Source of the DNA: Martinezella hainanensis
Lineage (GTDB): Bacteria; Pseudomonadota; Alphaproteobacteria; Rhizobiales; Rhizobiaceae
Assembly: GCF_900094555.1 (NCBI RefSeq)
Contig: NZ_FMAC01000011.1
Span: 109,085-173,084 of the forward strand
Reading direction: 5' to 3'
Length of the DNA stretch: 64,000 nt
In this document: positions 1 through 8,279 of the stretch, piece by piece
How positions within the stretch are numbered: the first letter of the stretch is position 1
Layout of the letters: the number at the start of each line of letters is the position of its first letter
The notes under the pieces: model-generated
What the model was told of the DNA's origin: nothing
The model's database searches: none
Seen by the model: the letters and a program-made list of their open reading frames with translations, nothing else
Program-made: the position numbers and the translations under genes

Positions 1-522
1 TTTCCCCTTATGGGCGCGCACGGCCTGCATGCGGCTCGGCTCGCCGATGATGGCGCCTTGCGGATGTGCGCAGAGCTCCTTGATACCAGCCAGGAGGTGC
101 GGCACGCCGCGACACCCAGCCTCTTCGTCATATGAGAATGCAAGATGAATGGGGCGGGCAAGATTTGCCCTGGCAAGTTCCGTCGCGGCCGCGAGTGCGG
201 CGGCAAGAAACCCTTTCATATCGGTCGTGCCACGCCCATAGAGCCGGTCGGACTTCTTTCGGAGCGCAAAAGGCTCCGAGGTCCAGTTCGGTTCTCCGGC
301 GGGAACGACATCCATATGTCCGGACAGAATATAACCTGCAACATCCCTGGGGCCGATCGTGGCAAAGATGTTGGACCTGTCGCCTTCAGGCCCTGGAAGC
401 ACGGTGACGTGGATTCCGAGATCTTGCAGATAAGTTTTGATCCAGCCGACGATGCCGTCATTCGGTGTGCTGACGACGCTCGGAAAGGCGACAAGACGGG
501 CGAGGATGTCTACCGTGTCCAT
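1..522 (-). CDS. ArgE-like M20 family deacylase (partial, C-terminus outside window)
   Basis: This is the first 174 codons of an M20 zinc hydrolase of the acetylornithine deacetylase / succinyl-diaminopimelate desuccinylase type; the rest runs off the left edge. Visible motifs are SGHMDVVPA (ligand H69 and D71), GRGTTDMKG (D101), YDEEAG (catalytic and ligand E133-E134) and GEPS (E161), so the catalytic half looks intact. The ATG at 522 is chosen because GAGGAG lies just upstream; an in-frame ATG at 570 would add 16 residues. ArgE removes the acetyl group from N-acetylornithine in the cytoplasm, but several M20 subfamilies look alike at this length, so substrate is uncertain. Confidence 0.85.
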   Translation of the reverse strand, partial: MDTVDILARLVAFPSVVSTPNDGIVGWIKTYLQDLGIHVTVLPGPEGDRSNIFATIGPRDVAGYILSGHMDVVPAGEPNWTSEPFALRKKSDRLYGRGTTDMKGFLAAALAAATELARANLARPIHLAFSYDEEAGCRGVPHLLAGIKELCAHPQGAIIGEPSRMQAVRAHKGK

Positions 523-739
523 ATGCTCCTCAGCGGCTGCGGCAATTTGCGGATATTTCCCCCATAGCATGGCGGCTGCTTCCATAATTGCATGCCGAAT
601 GTCAGGGTGTTTCAGTCGATTGTTGTGCCGACACAGGCAATTCGAGCTAATTGTATCGACGGGCGTCGCCTATTCTTGTTAGCGAGGAGCGCCTCTGTTT
701 CGGCGTATGACTATGGGCAGCAAGTTTTGAGGTGATCCA

Positions 740-1636
740 GTGAAGGTATCAGACAGTTTGCGGGTCGATGCTTTCTCCATGCATATAGGCGACATCAAGG
801 ACGTGGAACTCGATCAGTTGCACGCGCTATCGATCTCGGTCCGGTGGCCGCATCGCGCCGAGGACTGGGAATTTCTGCGGCAGACGGGTAGCGGCATCGT
901 CGCACTCGACGAGATCGGCCGGGTCATGGGATCCGCCATGTGGTTTCCGCACGGAGATGGGTTTGCCACCGTCGGCATGGTGATTACCTCTCCGCGGCTG
1001 CAGACCAATGGCACCGGCCAATGGCTGATGAGCCGAATCTTGGACAAAGTGGCGGGACGCCGTCTCAGCCTCAGTGCGACGCAGGCGGCGCGTCGCCTGT
1101 ATCTCTCTCTGGATTTCAAGCCGGAAAAAACGGTCTACCAATGTCAGGGGGAAGCAAGGATCCCAAAGGATTTTGCGATGCTGCCTTTGGAGGGCACGGT
1201 ACGCCAGCTTGGCGCTGACGATCTCGCGGCGATCCTTCGGCTTGATGCCATAGCATTCGGTGTCGACCGCTCGGAACTGGTCAGGCGCCTCGACGAGCAG
1301 TCGATGGGCTATGGTCTGTTCCGTGGAGCGGATCTGCAGGCTTTCGCATTGTGCCGGCCCTTCGGACGCAGCCATGTCGTCGGACCGGTGGTTGCGTCCA
1401 ATGACACTGATGCGATTGCGGTGGTCGCGCCGCATGTGGAGCGTCATGCGGGCCAATTTCTGCGTCTCGACACCCATATGGAGGCCGGCGATTTTGCTTC
1501 TTACGTGTCGCAATGTGGTATGTTCGTCTACGATACCGTCCTGACCATGTCGCTTGGAAATCATCCCTCCAATAGAAACAGGGCCACCGGCGGGGTGATG
1601 ACCACATATGCTCTTGCCAGTCAGGCTCTCGGTTGA
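740..1636 (+). CDS. GNAT family N-acetyltransferase
   Basis: A 298-residue cytoplasmic acetyltransferase. The first 130 residues form a GNAT domain with the acetyl-CoA loop LQTNGTGQW (Q88, G91, G93). The C-terminal half resembles the second domain found in two-domain GNAT proteins (Acetyltransf_18 type). The GTG start is supported by GAGGTGAT immediately upstream, a near-perfect Shine-Dalgarno. The substrate cannot be read from sequence. It converges on the DUF3592 gene, and the two coding regions overlap by 16 bp. Confidence 0.85.
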   Translation: MKVSDSLRVDAFSMHIGDIKDVELDQLHALSISVRWPHRAEDWEFLRQTGSGIVALDEIGRVMGSAMWFPHGDGFATVGMVITSPRLQTNGTGQWLMSRILDKVAGRRLSLSATQAARRLYLSLDFKPEKTVYQCQGEARIPKDFAMLPLEGTVRQLGADDLAAILRLDAIAFGVDRSELVRRLDEQSMGYGLFRGADLQAFALCRPFGRSHVVGPVVASNDTDAIAVVAPHVERHAGQFLRLDTHMEAGDFASYVSQCGMFVYDTVLTMSLGNHPSNRNRATGGVMTTYALASQALG

Positions 1637-2163
1637 GGCCCCGGCATAGCCCCATCGCGCGCAGGCCTTTCGCGGGTTAGCCGGATCGTTCCGAACAAGG
1701 CAAGCGCAAAGGCGGCGGCCATGCCGCTTCCAACGATCACCGGCAACCACATTTCCTGGAAGGATACGATGATCGCGTCATGCGGATCATCACGCCGATA
1801 ATAGACCGGGATCTGATCTCCAATCCGAGCCTGATTATAGCTCGAATAAACCCCTCCCGTCACCCGATAGAGTGCGCCATCGCCCGCGTGAAAGGCGACG
1901 ATCGGTGCGTAGGACACGGTAATATCAGCAAGCTGGTGAGCGACTGAAGGTCTGCCGAGCGTACTTGTGCTTACGCGGCGATCGAGCGCTACAACGACGC
2001 CAACGGTCTTCTCTCGACCCACACTTGCCGTAACGGCACGCCAAACATAGTGGCAGTCAAGAAGGGCCGCTGCGGCTGTCAATATCGCGAAGGCGGTGAT
2101 GAAGGCAAATTTCTGAAACCGCTTGGTTCCGGCTTTCGGGGCATGTCGGCTAGACCTTATCAA
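1621..2163 (-). CDS. DUF3592 domain membrane protein
   Basis: A 180-residue protein with one hydrophobic helix near residues 18-38 and another near 140-162. Between them is a soluble segment with the DUF3592 pattern, including a Y-N-Q-A-R-I-G-D-Q-I-P-V-Y-Y core. It is probably an inner-membrane protein with the middle domain on the periplasmic side. The start is TTG with GTGAGG upstream; no better in-frame ATG is seen. Function is unknown for the family. Its 3' end overlaps the convergent acetyltransferase gene. Confidence 0.75.
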   Translation of the reverse strand: MIRSSRHAPKAGTKRFQKFAFITAFAILTAAAALLDCHYVWRAVTASVGREKTVGVVVALDRRVSTSTLGRPSVAHQLADITVSYAPIVAFHAGDGALYRVTGGVYSSYNQARIGDQIPVYYRRDDPHDAIIVSFQEMWLPVIVGSGMAAAFALALFGTIRLTRERPARDGAMPGPQPRA

Positions 2164-2190
2164 CGGGCCTCACTCGATCTTCAGAAAGGA

Positions 2191-2211
2191 TGAGCGGATC
2201 AAACCCGCTCA
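2191..2211 (-). terminator. Hairpin downstream of the peptide operon
   Basis: TGAGCGG, seven-base loop, CCGCTCA: a perfect 7-bp stem between the M24 gene end (2373) and the DUF3592 start. Read on the minus strand it is followed only by a weak T-rich stretch, so it may be an mRNA-stabilising hairpin instead of a true intrinsic terminator. Confidence 0.4.
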
Positions 2212-2372
2212 CTTCATCCAAACCTTTGCTCCGCCAGCGATGCCTGTTGCCAACGCCGAGCCTCTATAAGATGAAACGCAAACCGCGATCTGCAAGGCCT
2301 TGACTTCCGAAAAATACGGCCACTGCCTGCGGAATGAAATCTGCGCGGCTAGCCTACGGGCCGTCGCACCTG

Positions 2373-3497
2373 TTATTTCTCCGAGCCAAGGAGGTGGCGT
2401 CCGGTCGTCGTCAGCCGTCTTCCGCCCTCCGGCGTAACCACCACCGTTTCGCTGAATCCAAGCCTGGCGGCTGTCGCATAGACATGGAAAACCATGCCTT
2501 CTTCCAGCGGCCATTTCGCATTCGGCAGAAAAACCCGGGAGAAATCGCTGGTGCGCGGCGTGCGGGTATAGAGACCAAGCGTATAGGCCGTCACGTTGTC
2601 GTAGCGCTGCCTCAAGCCGGACGAGATAAGACCCTGGCGAACAATGGCATCTACCTCGCAAGCGGAGACGCCCGGCTTCATGGCTTCGATTTGCTGGTCC
2701 TGCAATGCGATGATGCGCGAGGCGATATCCTGAAAGCGTGTCGACGCATTACCGATGACGATCGGCCGCATGAGGCGGGCGCCATAACCGCCCACACGTG
2801 GAATAAGCTCCACATGCAGGATATCGCCTGCGTCAAGCAATTCGCTCTTGAAGGAGCCATGCAGGAATTGGTGGTCGCCGCTGGCCTTGACGATCGGACC
2901 GGTCTCACCGCTGTCAGCACCTTCAAGCAGGAAGGTTGCAGCCGCAGTTGCGGCGGCCGTACGGGTTGAAGAGCCGGCCCGCGTACCCTGCGCGATTGCC
3001 AGCATGGCTTTGTCGGCGATGCCAGCCGCTTGCGTCAGAACAGTAATCTCGCGGGCCGATTTGACCCATCGCAGACTGTCGCTGATACCGGGAAGGGCAA
3101 CGAATTGCGCCTCAGGCAGGTGCGCCCGAAGCCTGGCCGTCGTATCGGCGCTGAAGCTATAGGAGGCGAAGTCGGCGCCGATACGGGCATTGGCGAAACC
3201 TCGAGCATGGATGCTGTCTGCGATGGCTTCGTGTGGATTGGCGGTGTCGGCAAACCCGATGATATCGGAAATCCAGGTCTTTTCCCTGCACGGTGTTTCG
3301 TCGAGTTCGCGCAGGACGAACCAGGGCGCACCGTGTCGCGGAAGAAAGGCGACACGATACATGGTTTCCGAAACGGTGTAGCCGGTAAGCCATGCAAGGA
3401 GCTCACCGCTATCGATCAGGAGCAGATCGACGGCGGCGGCGTCCATGGCGGCATGTGCCTTGGCGATGCGCCAATCATATTCGTCACGAGGAAACAT
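2373..3497 (-). CDS. M24 family creatinase/aminopeptidase P-like protein, metal ligands apparently lost
   Basis: A 374-residue protein with an N-terminal creatinase-like domain (about 1-145) and a C-terminal pita-bread domain (about 150-370). In metal-dependent M24 enzymes the ligands are two Asp, one His and two Glu. Here the corresponding segments read DILHVELIP (E230), GARLMRP (241-245, no Asp), TLGLYTR (no GHGIG His), FHVYAT (no VEPG Glu) and GFSETVVVT (E350). It therefore looks like a metal-independent member, as creatinase is. It is the last gene of the peptide ABC operon, six bases after an M20 gene, so a role on imported peptide-like or amidated compounds is inferred. Confidence 0.8.
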   Translation of the reverse strand: MFPRDEYDWRIAKAHAAMDAAAVDLLLIDSGELLAWLTGYTVSETMYRVAFLPRHGAPWFVLRELDETPCREKTWISDIIGFADTANPHEAIADSIHARGFANARIGADFASYSFSADTTARLRAHLPEAQFVALPGISDSLRWVKSAREITVLTQAAGIADKAMLAIAQGTRAGSSTRTAAATAAATFLLEGADSGETGPIVKASGDHQFLHGSFKSELLDAGDILHVELIPRVGGYGARLMRPIVIGNASTRFQDIASRIIALQDQQIEAMKPGVSACEVDAIVRQGLISSGLRQRYDNVTAYTLGLYTRTPRTSDFSRVFLPNAKWPLEEGMVFHVYATAARLGFSETVVVTPEGGRRLTTTGRHLLGSEK

Positions 3498-3503
3498 TAG
3501 GCC

Positions 3504-4724
3504 TCAGGCAACCTCGCAAATGTCGAGAATGGTGAGCATGTAGACGCGGATCATGTCGAGATAGTCGACGATGTCGACGCGTTCGTCCGGCATCGTGTTG
3601 TACCGGCCGCCTGGCCCGCAGACGATGCCTTCCATGCCGAGCTCATGATATAGATGGCCGGCATCCGTCCCGTAAAAACGCGTGGGCGTAATGGCGCCTG
3701 TTGGTTGCTTCTCGCCCCGGACGGCCTCATAGGCGGCGTTGATCGAGGTTACGATGCGCGACGTCGGCGAGACTTCGAAAGGGGGCATTAGGGGACGACC
3801 CTCGATCATCTCCGGAACAAGCTTCGCTTTCAGGCCGGGGAAGCGCGTCTCAAGCTGCGTCAATTCCGCGGCGAGATCGGCAAGGACGCCTTCCTGCGTC
3901 TGGCCGGGCGCATAGCGGGCCGAGCCCCGAATGCGAACGAAATCGGAGACCTGCGGCGGCCGCCATTCCTCGAGCTCACGCCCAAGCGCGCCATGGACGA
4001 CGCCAACATGGCCGCGATTGATCGATCTGTGCACCTCGCTCCTAGCGTCACTGAAGGTCATGGCATTGATACGCGGGATGAGATCGCAGGCCGCAGCGAT
4101 GGCGTCGACGGATTGCTCGCGTTTGGACAGGTGCCGCGTATCGCCGGTCAGCTCGATCACGAAGCTCAGCGCCGCCGCATGCATCGTCACGGCTGCAAGA
4201 TCGCTCGGCTCGCTGTTGATGAAATAGTCGGCCTTGACGCCGTTGCGGATGGCGGCGAGCGTGCCCACGCCGCCCTGAAGTTCCCCGACGACATAGGTCA
4301 GGATCACGTCGCCTTTGAGCCTGACACCGGCGCCGAGCAAGGTCTTGACCGCGCAGAAATAGGCGGCATCGCCCGCCTTCATATTGGATACACCGATACC
4401 ATAGATGAACTTGTCGTCGACAAGACCGCCCCAGGGATCGACGGTCCAGCCCTCGGTGACCGGGTTGGTGTCGAGATGGCCGTTGAAGAGCAGACTCTTG
4501 CCGCCGCCAGTTCCCTTCAGACGCCCAATCGCATTGAAACGATCGCCATTGTCGAAGGGCTGCAGCTCGGACTGAAGCCCGATCGCCTCCATCTGGCGGG
4601 CCATGATGCGCGCAAGCTCGCGCTCGCCCTCGGTCTGGGAATGGCTCTTCTGGCGAACCATCATCGACAGGAAGTCGAGGCAGCTCTTCTCATCGATTGC
4701 TCCGATGAGCGATTTCGGGTCCAT
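3504..4724 (-). CDS. M20 family peptidase-like protein with altered metal site
   Basis: A 406-residue M20 protein of the ArgE/DapE/carboxypeptidase fold, with the catalytic domain interrupted by a dimerisation domain at about 185-300. The first motif FNGHLDTNP (H83, D85) is intact. The bridging Asp motif reads GVSNMKAG (N114 in place of Asp), the usual acidic pair reads VGELQGG (E148 kept, second Glu replaced by Leu), and the C-terminal ligand region reads YNTMPDERV with no His. The ESEPS-type Glu (E172) is kept. It is probably a distinct subfamily and may not bind two zinc ions. It lies between the ABC ATPase and the M24 gene in one operon. Confidence 0.82.
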   Translation of the reverse strand: MDPKSLIGAIDEKSCLDFLSMMVRQKSHSQTEGERELARIMARQMEAIGLQSELQPFDNGDRFNAIGRLKGTGGGKSLLFNGHLDTNPVTEGWTVDPWGGLVDDKFIYGIGVSNMKAGDAAYFCAVKTLLGAGVRLKGDVILTYVVGELQGGVGTLAAIRNGVKADYFINSEPSDLAAVTMHAAALSFVIELTGDTRHLSKREQSVDAIAAACDLIPRINAMTFSDARSEVHRSINRGHVGVVHGALGRELEEWRPPQVSDFVRIRGSARYAPGQTQEGVLADLAAELTQLETRFPGLKAKLVPEMIEGRPLMPPFEVSPTSRIVTSINAAYEAVRGEKQPTGAITPTRFYGTDAGHLYHELGMEGIVCGPGGRYNTMPDERVDIVDYLDMIRVYMLTILDICEVA

Positions 4725-4736
4725 TTTTGATACTCC

Positions 4737-6389
4737 TTAGAAGTCTGCTTCTGCAGGTGAGGCGCCGGCCGGCGTGGGGACTGCGGCAAGCAGCCGGCGC
4801 GTATAGTCGGCCCGCTCGGGGCTGGTGATGTCTTCCGCCGGCACGACTTCGAGCAGATCGCCGCGATACATCACTGCGATGCGGTGGGCGATCTGGCGGA
4901 TGAGGTTGAGATCGTGGGTGATGAAGAGGAAGGCGGTGGAATGCTCGCGGTGCAGCTCCAGCAGCAGCTCGATGATGGAGGCCTGCACCGAGACGTCGAG
5001 CGCGGAAGTGATCTCGTCGCAGATCACCAGCTTCGGTCTGGATGCGAAGGCGCGGGCGATGGCGACGCGCTGCTTTTCGCCGCCGGAGAGCTGATGCGGA
5101 TAGCGATCGGCATGGGTGCGCGGCAGGCGCACCTGCTCGAGCATGTCGCCGATCCGTTGCGCCATGGCGCTTCCGTCACCCTCGCCGTAGAGTTTCAGCG
5201 GCCGTGCCAGGATTTCGCGAATCTTCTGGCGCGGATTGAGCGAAGCGTCCGGATGCTGGAAGATCATCTGGACGTTCTTGCGATAGGCCCTGTCCATGTC
5301 GGCAAGGCCCGCAATCGTTCGCCCGGCGAACGTCATTTGGCCCTCGAAGGGATTGAGCCCGGTCATCGCCTTGGCGAGCGTCGATTTGCCGGAGCCGGAT
5401 TCCCCGACGATGCCAAGGATTTCTCCCGGCTGGACGCTCAGACTGACGGCGCGATTGCCGGCGAAGCGTTCGAAGGACCGGCCAGTCAGCGCCGACAGGA
5501 ACGGCTTGCGGCCGTAATGCACGCTGACGTTCTCGACCTTCATCAGCGGTTGGTTCTGATAGGACGGGTGCGTCTGCGTCAGGCGATCGCTCGGCCGAGG
5601 CACGGCGGCGATCAGCTGACGCGTATAGTCGTGCTTCGGTGCATTGAAGATGGCATCGACCGCTCCCTGTTCGACGATTTCGCCGCGCCGGATGACGGCA
5701 ACCCGCTTTGCGGTGCGCGACAGCAAGGCAAGGTCATGCGAGATATAGAGCGAGGCAACACCCGTTTCGGCCTGCAGGTCGAGGAAAAGATCAAGAATCT
5801 GACGGGACGTGATGACGTCGAGCGCGGTCGTGGGTTCGTCGAAGATGATGCATTCCGGATTGCAGGCGAAGGCGGTGGCGATGACGACGCGCTGCTTCTC
5901 GCCGCCCGATGCTTCGTGCGGCATCCGCTTCATCATTTCCGCCGGGCTCTTGAGGCCGACGCGATCCAGCATAGCTTCCCCCTCGCTCCAGGCCTGCTTT
6001 CCGGTCAGGCCGCGATGGCGCCTCAGCGTTTCCGTGAGCTGGGTGCCGAGCGAAAGCGTGGGGTTGAGCGAGGTGCCGGGGTCCTGGAACACCATGCTGA
6101 TCCGCTTGCCGCGCATGCGATTGACCTCGGCCGGGGACTTCGCCGTCAGATCCTCGCCGCGAAGCCGGATTTCGCCGCCGGTCTCGCGGGCGTTTGCCGG
6201 CAGGTAGCGCATGATCGACCACGCCATCGAGGTCTTGCCGGAACCGGACTCGCCGACGAGGCCGAGAATTTCGCCGGCACCGACTTCGAGATCGATGTTC
6301 TTCAGTGCATGGAAGGCGCCACCCGCCGTCAGATAGTCGAGCGAATAGTTGCGGACCTGAAGGACTGTGTTGCTTGCAGTTTCAGTCAT
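4737..6389 (-). CDS. Peptide ABC transporter, double ATP-binding protein (DppD-DppF fusion type)
   Basis: A 550-residue protein with two complete ABC ATPase halves. The first has Walker A GESGSGKTS (about 45-53), signature ASGGEKQRV and Walker B CIIFDEPTTALD. The second has GESGSGKSTLAK (about 332-343), LSGGEKQRVAIA and LVICDEITSALD. Single-chain fusions of the two Opp/Dpp ATPases (YejF/GsiA type) are common in rhizobia. It powers the DppB/DppC-type permeases encoded just upstream; its start follows the permease stop by one base. The C-terminal oligopeptide extension is present. Confidence 0.93.
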   Translation of the reverse strand: MTETASNTVLQVRNYSLDYLTAGGAFHALKNIDLEVGAGEILGLVGESGSGKTSMAWSIMRYLPANARETGGEIRLRGEDLTAKSPAEVNRMRGKRISMVFQDPGTSLNPTLSLGTQLTETLRRHRGLTGKQAWSEGEAMLDRVGLKSPAEMMKRMPHEASGGEKQRVVIATAFACNPECIIFDEPTTALDVITSRQILDLFLDLQAETGVASLYISHDLALLSRTAKRVAVIRRGEIVEQGAVDAIFNAPKHDYTRQLIAAVPRPSDRLTQTHPSYQNQPLMKVENVSVHYGRKPFLSALTGRSFERFAGNRAVSLSVQPGEILGIVGESGSGKSTLAKAMTGLNPFEGQMTFAGRTIAGLADMDRAYRKNVQMIFQHPDASLNPRQKIREILARPLKLYGEGDGSAMAQRIGDMLEQVRLPRTHADRYPHQLSGGEKQRVAIARAFASRPKLVICDEITSALDVSVQASIIELLLELHREHSTAFLFITHDLNLIRQIAHRIAVMYRGDLLEVVPAEDITSPERADYTRRLLAAVPTPAGASPAEADF

Positions 6390-6390
6390 C

Positions 6391-7221
6391 TCAGCCTCCG
6401 GTGCGCGGGTTCAGCGCGTCGCGCAGGCCATCGCCAAGAAGATTGAAGCCGATGGCGACAATGGCGATTGCAAGGCTTGGCCAGATCAGGATGCCGGCGC
6501 TGATGTGCATATATTGTCTCGCTTCCGAGACCATCAGGCCCCATTCGGTCGCGGGCGGCTGGGCACCGAGCCCAAGGAAGCTCAGCGTCGCAAACAGCAT
6601 GACGGCGAAGGAAACGCGGATCGTCGTTTCGACCACGATGGGTGCCACGACATTCGGCAGCATCTCGCGCGCGATGATGTAGCGGGAGCTTTCGCCGCGG
6701 GCGATCGCGGCGCTGACATAGTCCTGCTTGCGCACGGTAAGCGCGACGCTGCGGGTAATGCGCGCCATCCCCGGCGCGAAAGCGACGGCGACTGCCACCA
6801 GCGCATTGACGCTGCTGGAGCCGAGCAGATTGACGATCAGCAGCGCGAACAAGAGGTTCGGGATCGCCATGATCGCGTCGATCGTCCGCATGATGATTTC
6901 ATCGGCACGCCCGCCGAGGAAGGCTGATACCGTGCCGATAAAGGCTCCGGCAAAGGTGCCGGCAAGCGTAGCGAAGACTGCCATCGTCACGGTCGAGCGC
7001 GCGCCGATCAGCAGACGGCTCAGGATGTCGCGACCATACTGATCCGTGCCGAGAAGGAAGGTCGCGCTCGGCCCCTTGTAGCGGGCAAGTATCGACATGG
7101 CTTCCGGATCGCGTGGGGCAAGAAAGGGACCGAAGACGACGACAATGAAGACGAGGGCGACAAGGACAAGGCCGACGGCACCCTGCGGCGTGCGCAGCAG
7201 CCGTTTGAGAAGCTCAATCAT
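6391..7221 (-). CDS. Peptide ABC transporter permease, DppC type
   Basis: A 276-residue inner-membrane permease with six predicted helices. It has the N-terminal OppC-type segment with FGPFLAPRDPEAM, the typical TDQYGRDILSR motif and the BPD-transporter EAA loop. The start at 7221 (MIELLKRLL) overlaps the preceding permease gene by 8 bp. A longer reading to 7347 exists but would run deep inside the upstream gene and its extra residues look non-coding. It forms the channel with the DppB-type partner. Confidence 0.92.
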   Translation of the reverse strand: MIELLKRLLRTPQGAVGLVLVALVFIVVVFGPFLAPRDPEAMSILARYKGPSATFLLGTDQYGRDILSRLLIGARSTVTMAVFATLAGTFAGAFIGTVSAFLGGRADEIIMRTIDAIMAIPNLLFALLIVNLLGSSSVNALVAVAVAFAPGMARITRSVALTVRKQDYVSAAIARGESSRYIIAREMLPNVVAPIVVETTIRVSFAVMLFATLSFLGLGAQPPATEWGLMVSEARQYMHISAGILIWPSLAIAIVAIGFNLLGDGLRDALNPRTGG

Positions 7222-8161
7222 ACTGGATCCTCTTGTCGAGCCATGCGTAAAGAATGTCGGCGGCGAAATTGACGATGGAATAGGTTGCCGCCATGAGCAG
7301 CACGCCGGCCTGGATTGCCGGTAGGTCGCGCGTCTGGATCGCGACAATCAATTGCCTGCCGATGCCGGGAAGGGCGAAGATTTCCTCGACGACGATGATG
7401 CCACCAAGCAGATAGCCGACATCGAGCGCGACGACGGTGATTGTTGGCAGCAGGGCGTTGCGCAACGCATGACCGAACAGCACCCTTGACGTGGAAAGAC
7501 CCTTGAGCCGCGCCGCACGGATGTAGTCGGTATGCAGCACGTCGACGAGTTCGGAACGCACCATGCGGGAGACATGCGCGATGAGGATGATCGACACCAC
7601 GCAGACCGGCAATATCAAGTGGGCAAGACCGTCGAGAAAGTTCTCGGTCAGCGGCACATAACCGGTCGGCGGCAAAAGCTTCGCCCAATCAGCGACGAAG
7701 AGCACCGCAAGCGTCGCCGTCACGAATTCCGGCAGCGACACGCCCGCATAGGAGATAAGGCTGACGATCATGTCGGCGAGCTTGCCGCGGCGGATCGCGG
7801 CGAGGACACCGAGTGGTATCGCGAGCACGAGCATCAAGGCGATCGACAGGACAGCGAGCAGAAGCGAACGACCGAGCGCCTGGAGCATGGCCGGGCCGAC
7901 AGGCTGGCCGGTGCGCAGCGACTGGCCGAAATCGCCATGCAGGATACCACCCAGCCAGTGCAGATATTGCAGCCAGACGGGATCGTTTAACCCCATCTGC
8001 TGGCGTAGCGCCTCGAGCGCCTGATCGGTGGCGTTCTCCCCAAGCATCATGACGGCGGCGTCCGCCGGCAGGACCTGGGTGATCGCGAAGACGGCGAGCG
8101 ACACGATGAAGAGCGTGTAGACGATCATCAAAAGCCGCTTCAGAAGATAATTCGGTGACAA
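7214..8161 (-). CDS. Peptide ABC transporter permease, DppB type
   Basis: A 315-residue inner-membrane permease with six helices. It has the DppB N-terminal pattern (LKRLLMIVYTLFIVS), a GLNDPVWLQYLHWLGG segment and the EAA loop near residues 205-225. It overlaps the DppC-type gene by 8 bp, which suggests translational coupling. It lies 118 bases downstream of the binding-protein gene, and that spacer carries stem-loops. Confidence 0.92.
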   Translation of the reverse strand: MSPNYLLKRLLMIVYTLFIVSLAVFAITQVLPADAAVMMLGENATDQALEALRQQMGLNDPVWLQYLHWLGGILHGDFGQSLRTGQPVGPAMLQALGRSLLLAVLSIALMLVLAIPLGVLAAIRRGKLADMIVSLISYAGVSLPEFVTATLAVLFVADWAKLLPPTGYVPLTENFLDGLAHLILPVCVVSIILIAHVSRMVRSELVDVLHTDYIRAARLKGLSTSRVLFGHALRNALLPTITVVALDVGYLLGGIIVVEEIFALPGIGRQLIVAIQTRDLPAIQAGVLLMAATYSIVNFAADILYAWLDKRIQYD

Positions 8162-8184
8162 GGGCCGTTCCCTGGCTTTGGAGC

Positions 8185-8213
8185 GACCGGTCGCGCAGAC
8201 GCGCGCGCCGGTC
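8185..8213 (-). other. Stem-loop in binding protein-permease spacer (inner)
   Basis: GACCGG and CCGGTC arms 17 bases apart in the 118-base spacer between the binding-protein and permease genes. The first arm also forms the palindrome GACCGGTC. Together with the neighbouring hairpin it could stabilise the 3' end of the binding-protein message. Confidence 0.3.
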
Positions 8214-8228
8214 TTCTTGCTACGGGAT

Positions 8229-8259
8229 GCGTCGCGAACGCAGTATCGTGCCGCGACGC
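8229..8259 (-). other. Stem-loop after the binding-protein gene
   Basis: GCGTCGCG and CGCGACGC form a perfect 8-bp stem with a 15-base loop, 20 bases after the stop of the binding-protein gene. Such hairpins in periplasmic binding-protein operons are known to raise expression of the first gene over the permeases; that role here is inferred from position. Confidence 0.45.
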
Positions 8260-8279
8260 TTATTCAGCAGTCGGCGTCA

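Noticed and set aside
827..1750. 307-residue minus-strand frame
   Set aside because: It is the antisense shadow of the GNAT gene; composition is Arg/His-rich with no domain, and the plus frame has a good ribosome-binding site and GNAT motif.
4884..6446. 520-residue plus-strand frame
   Set aside because: Antisense to the double ATPase, which shows Walker motifs and signature sequences; the frame has low-complexity composition and no recognisable domain.
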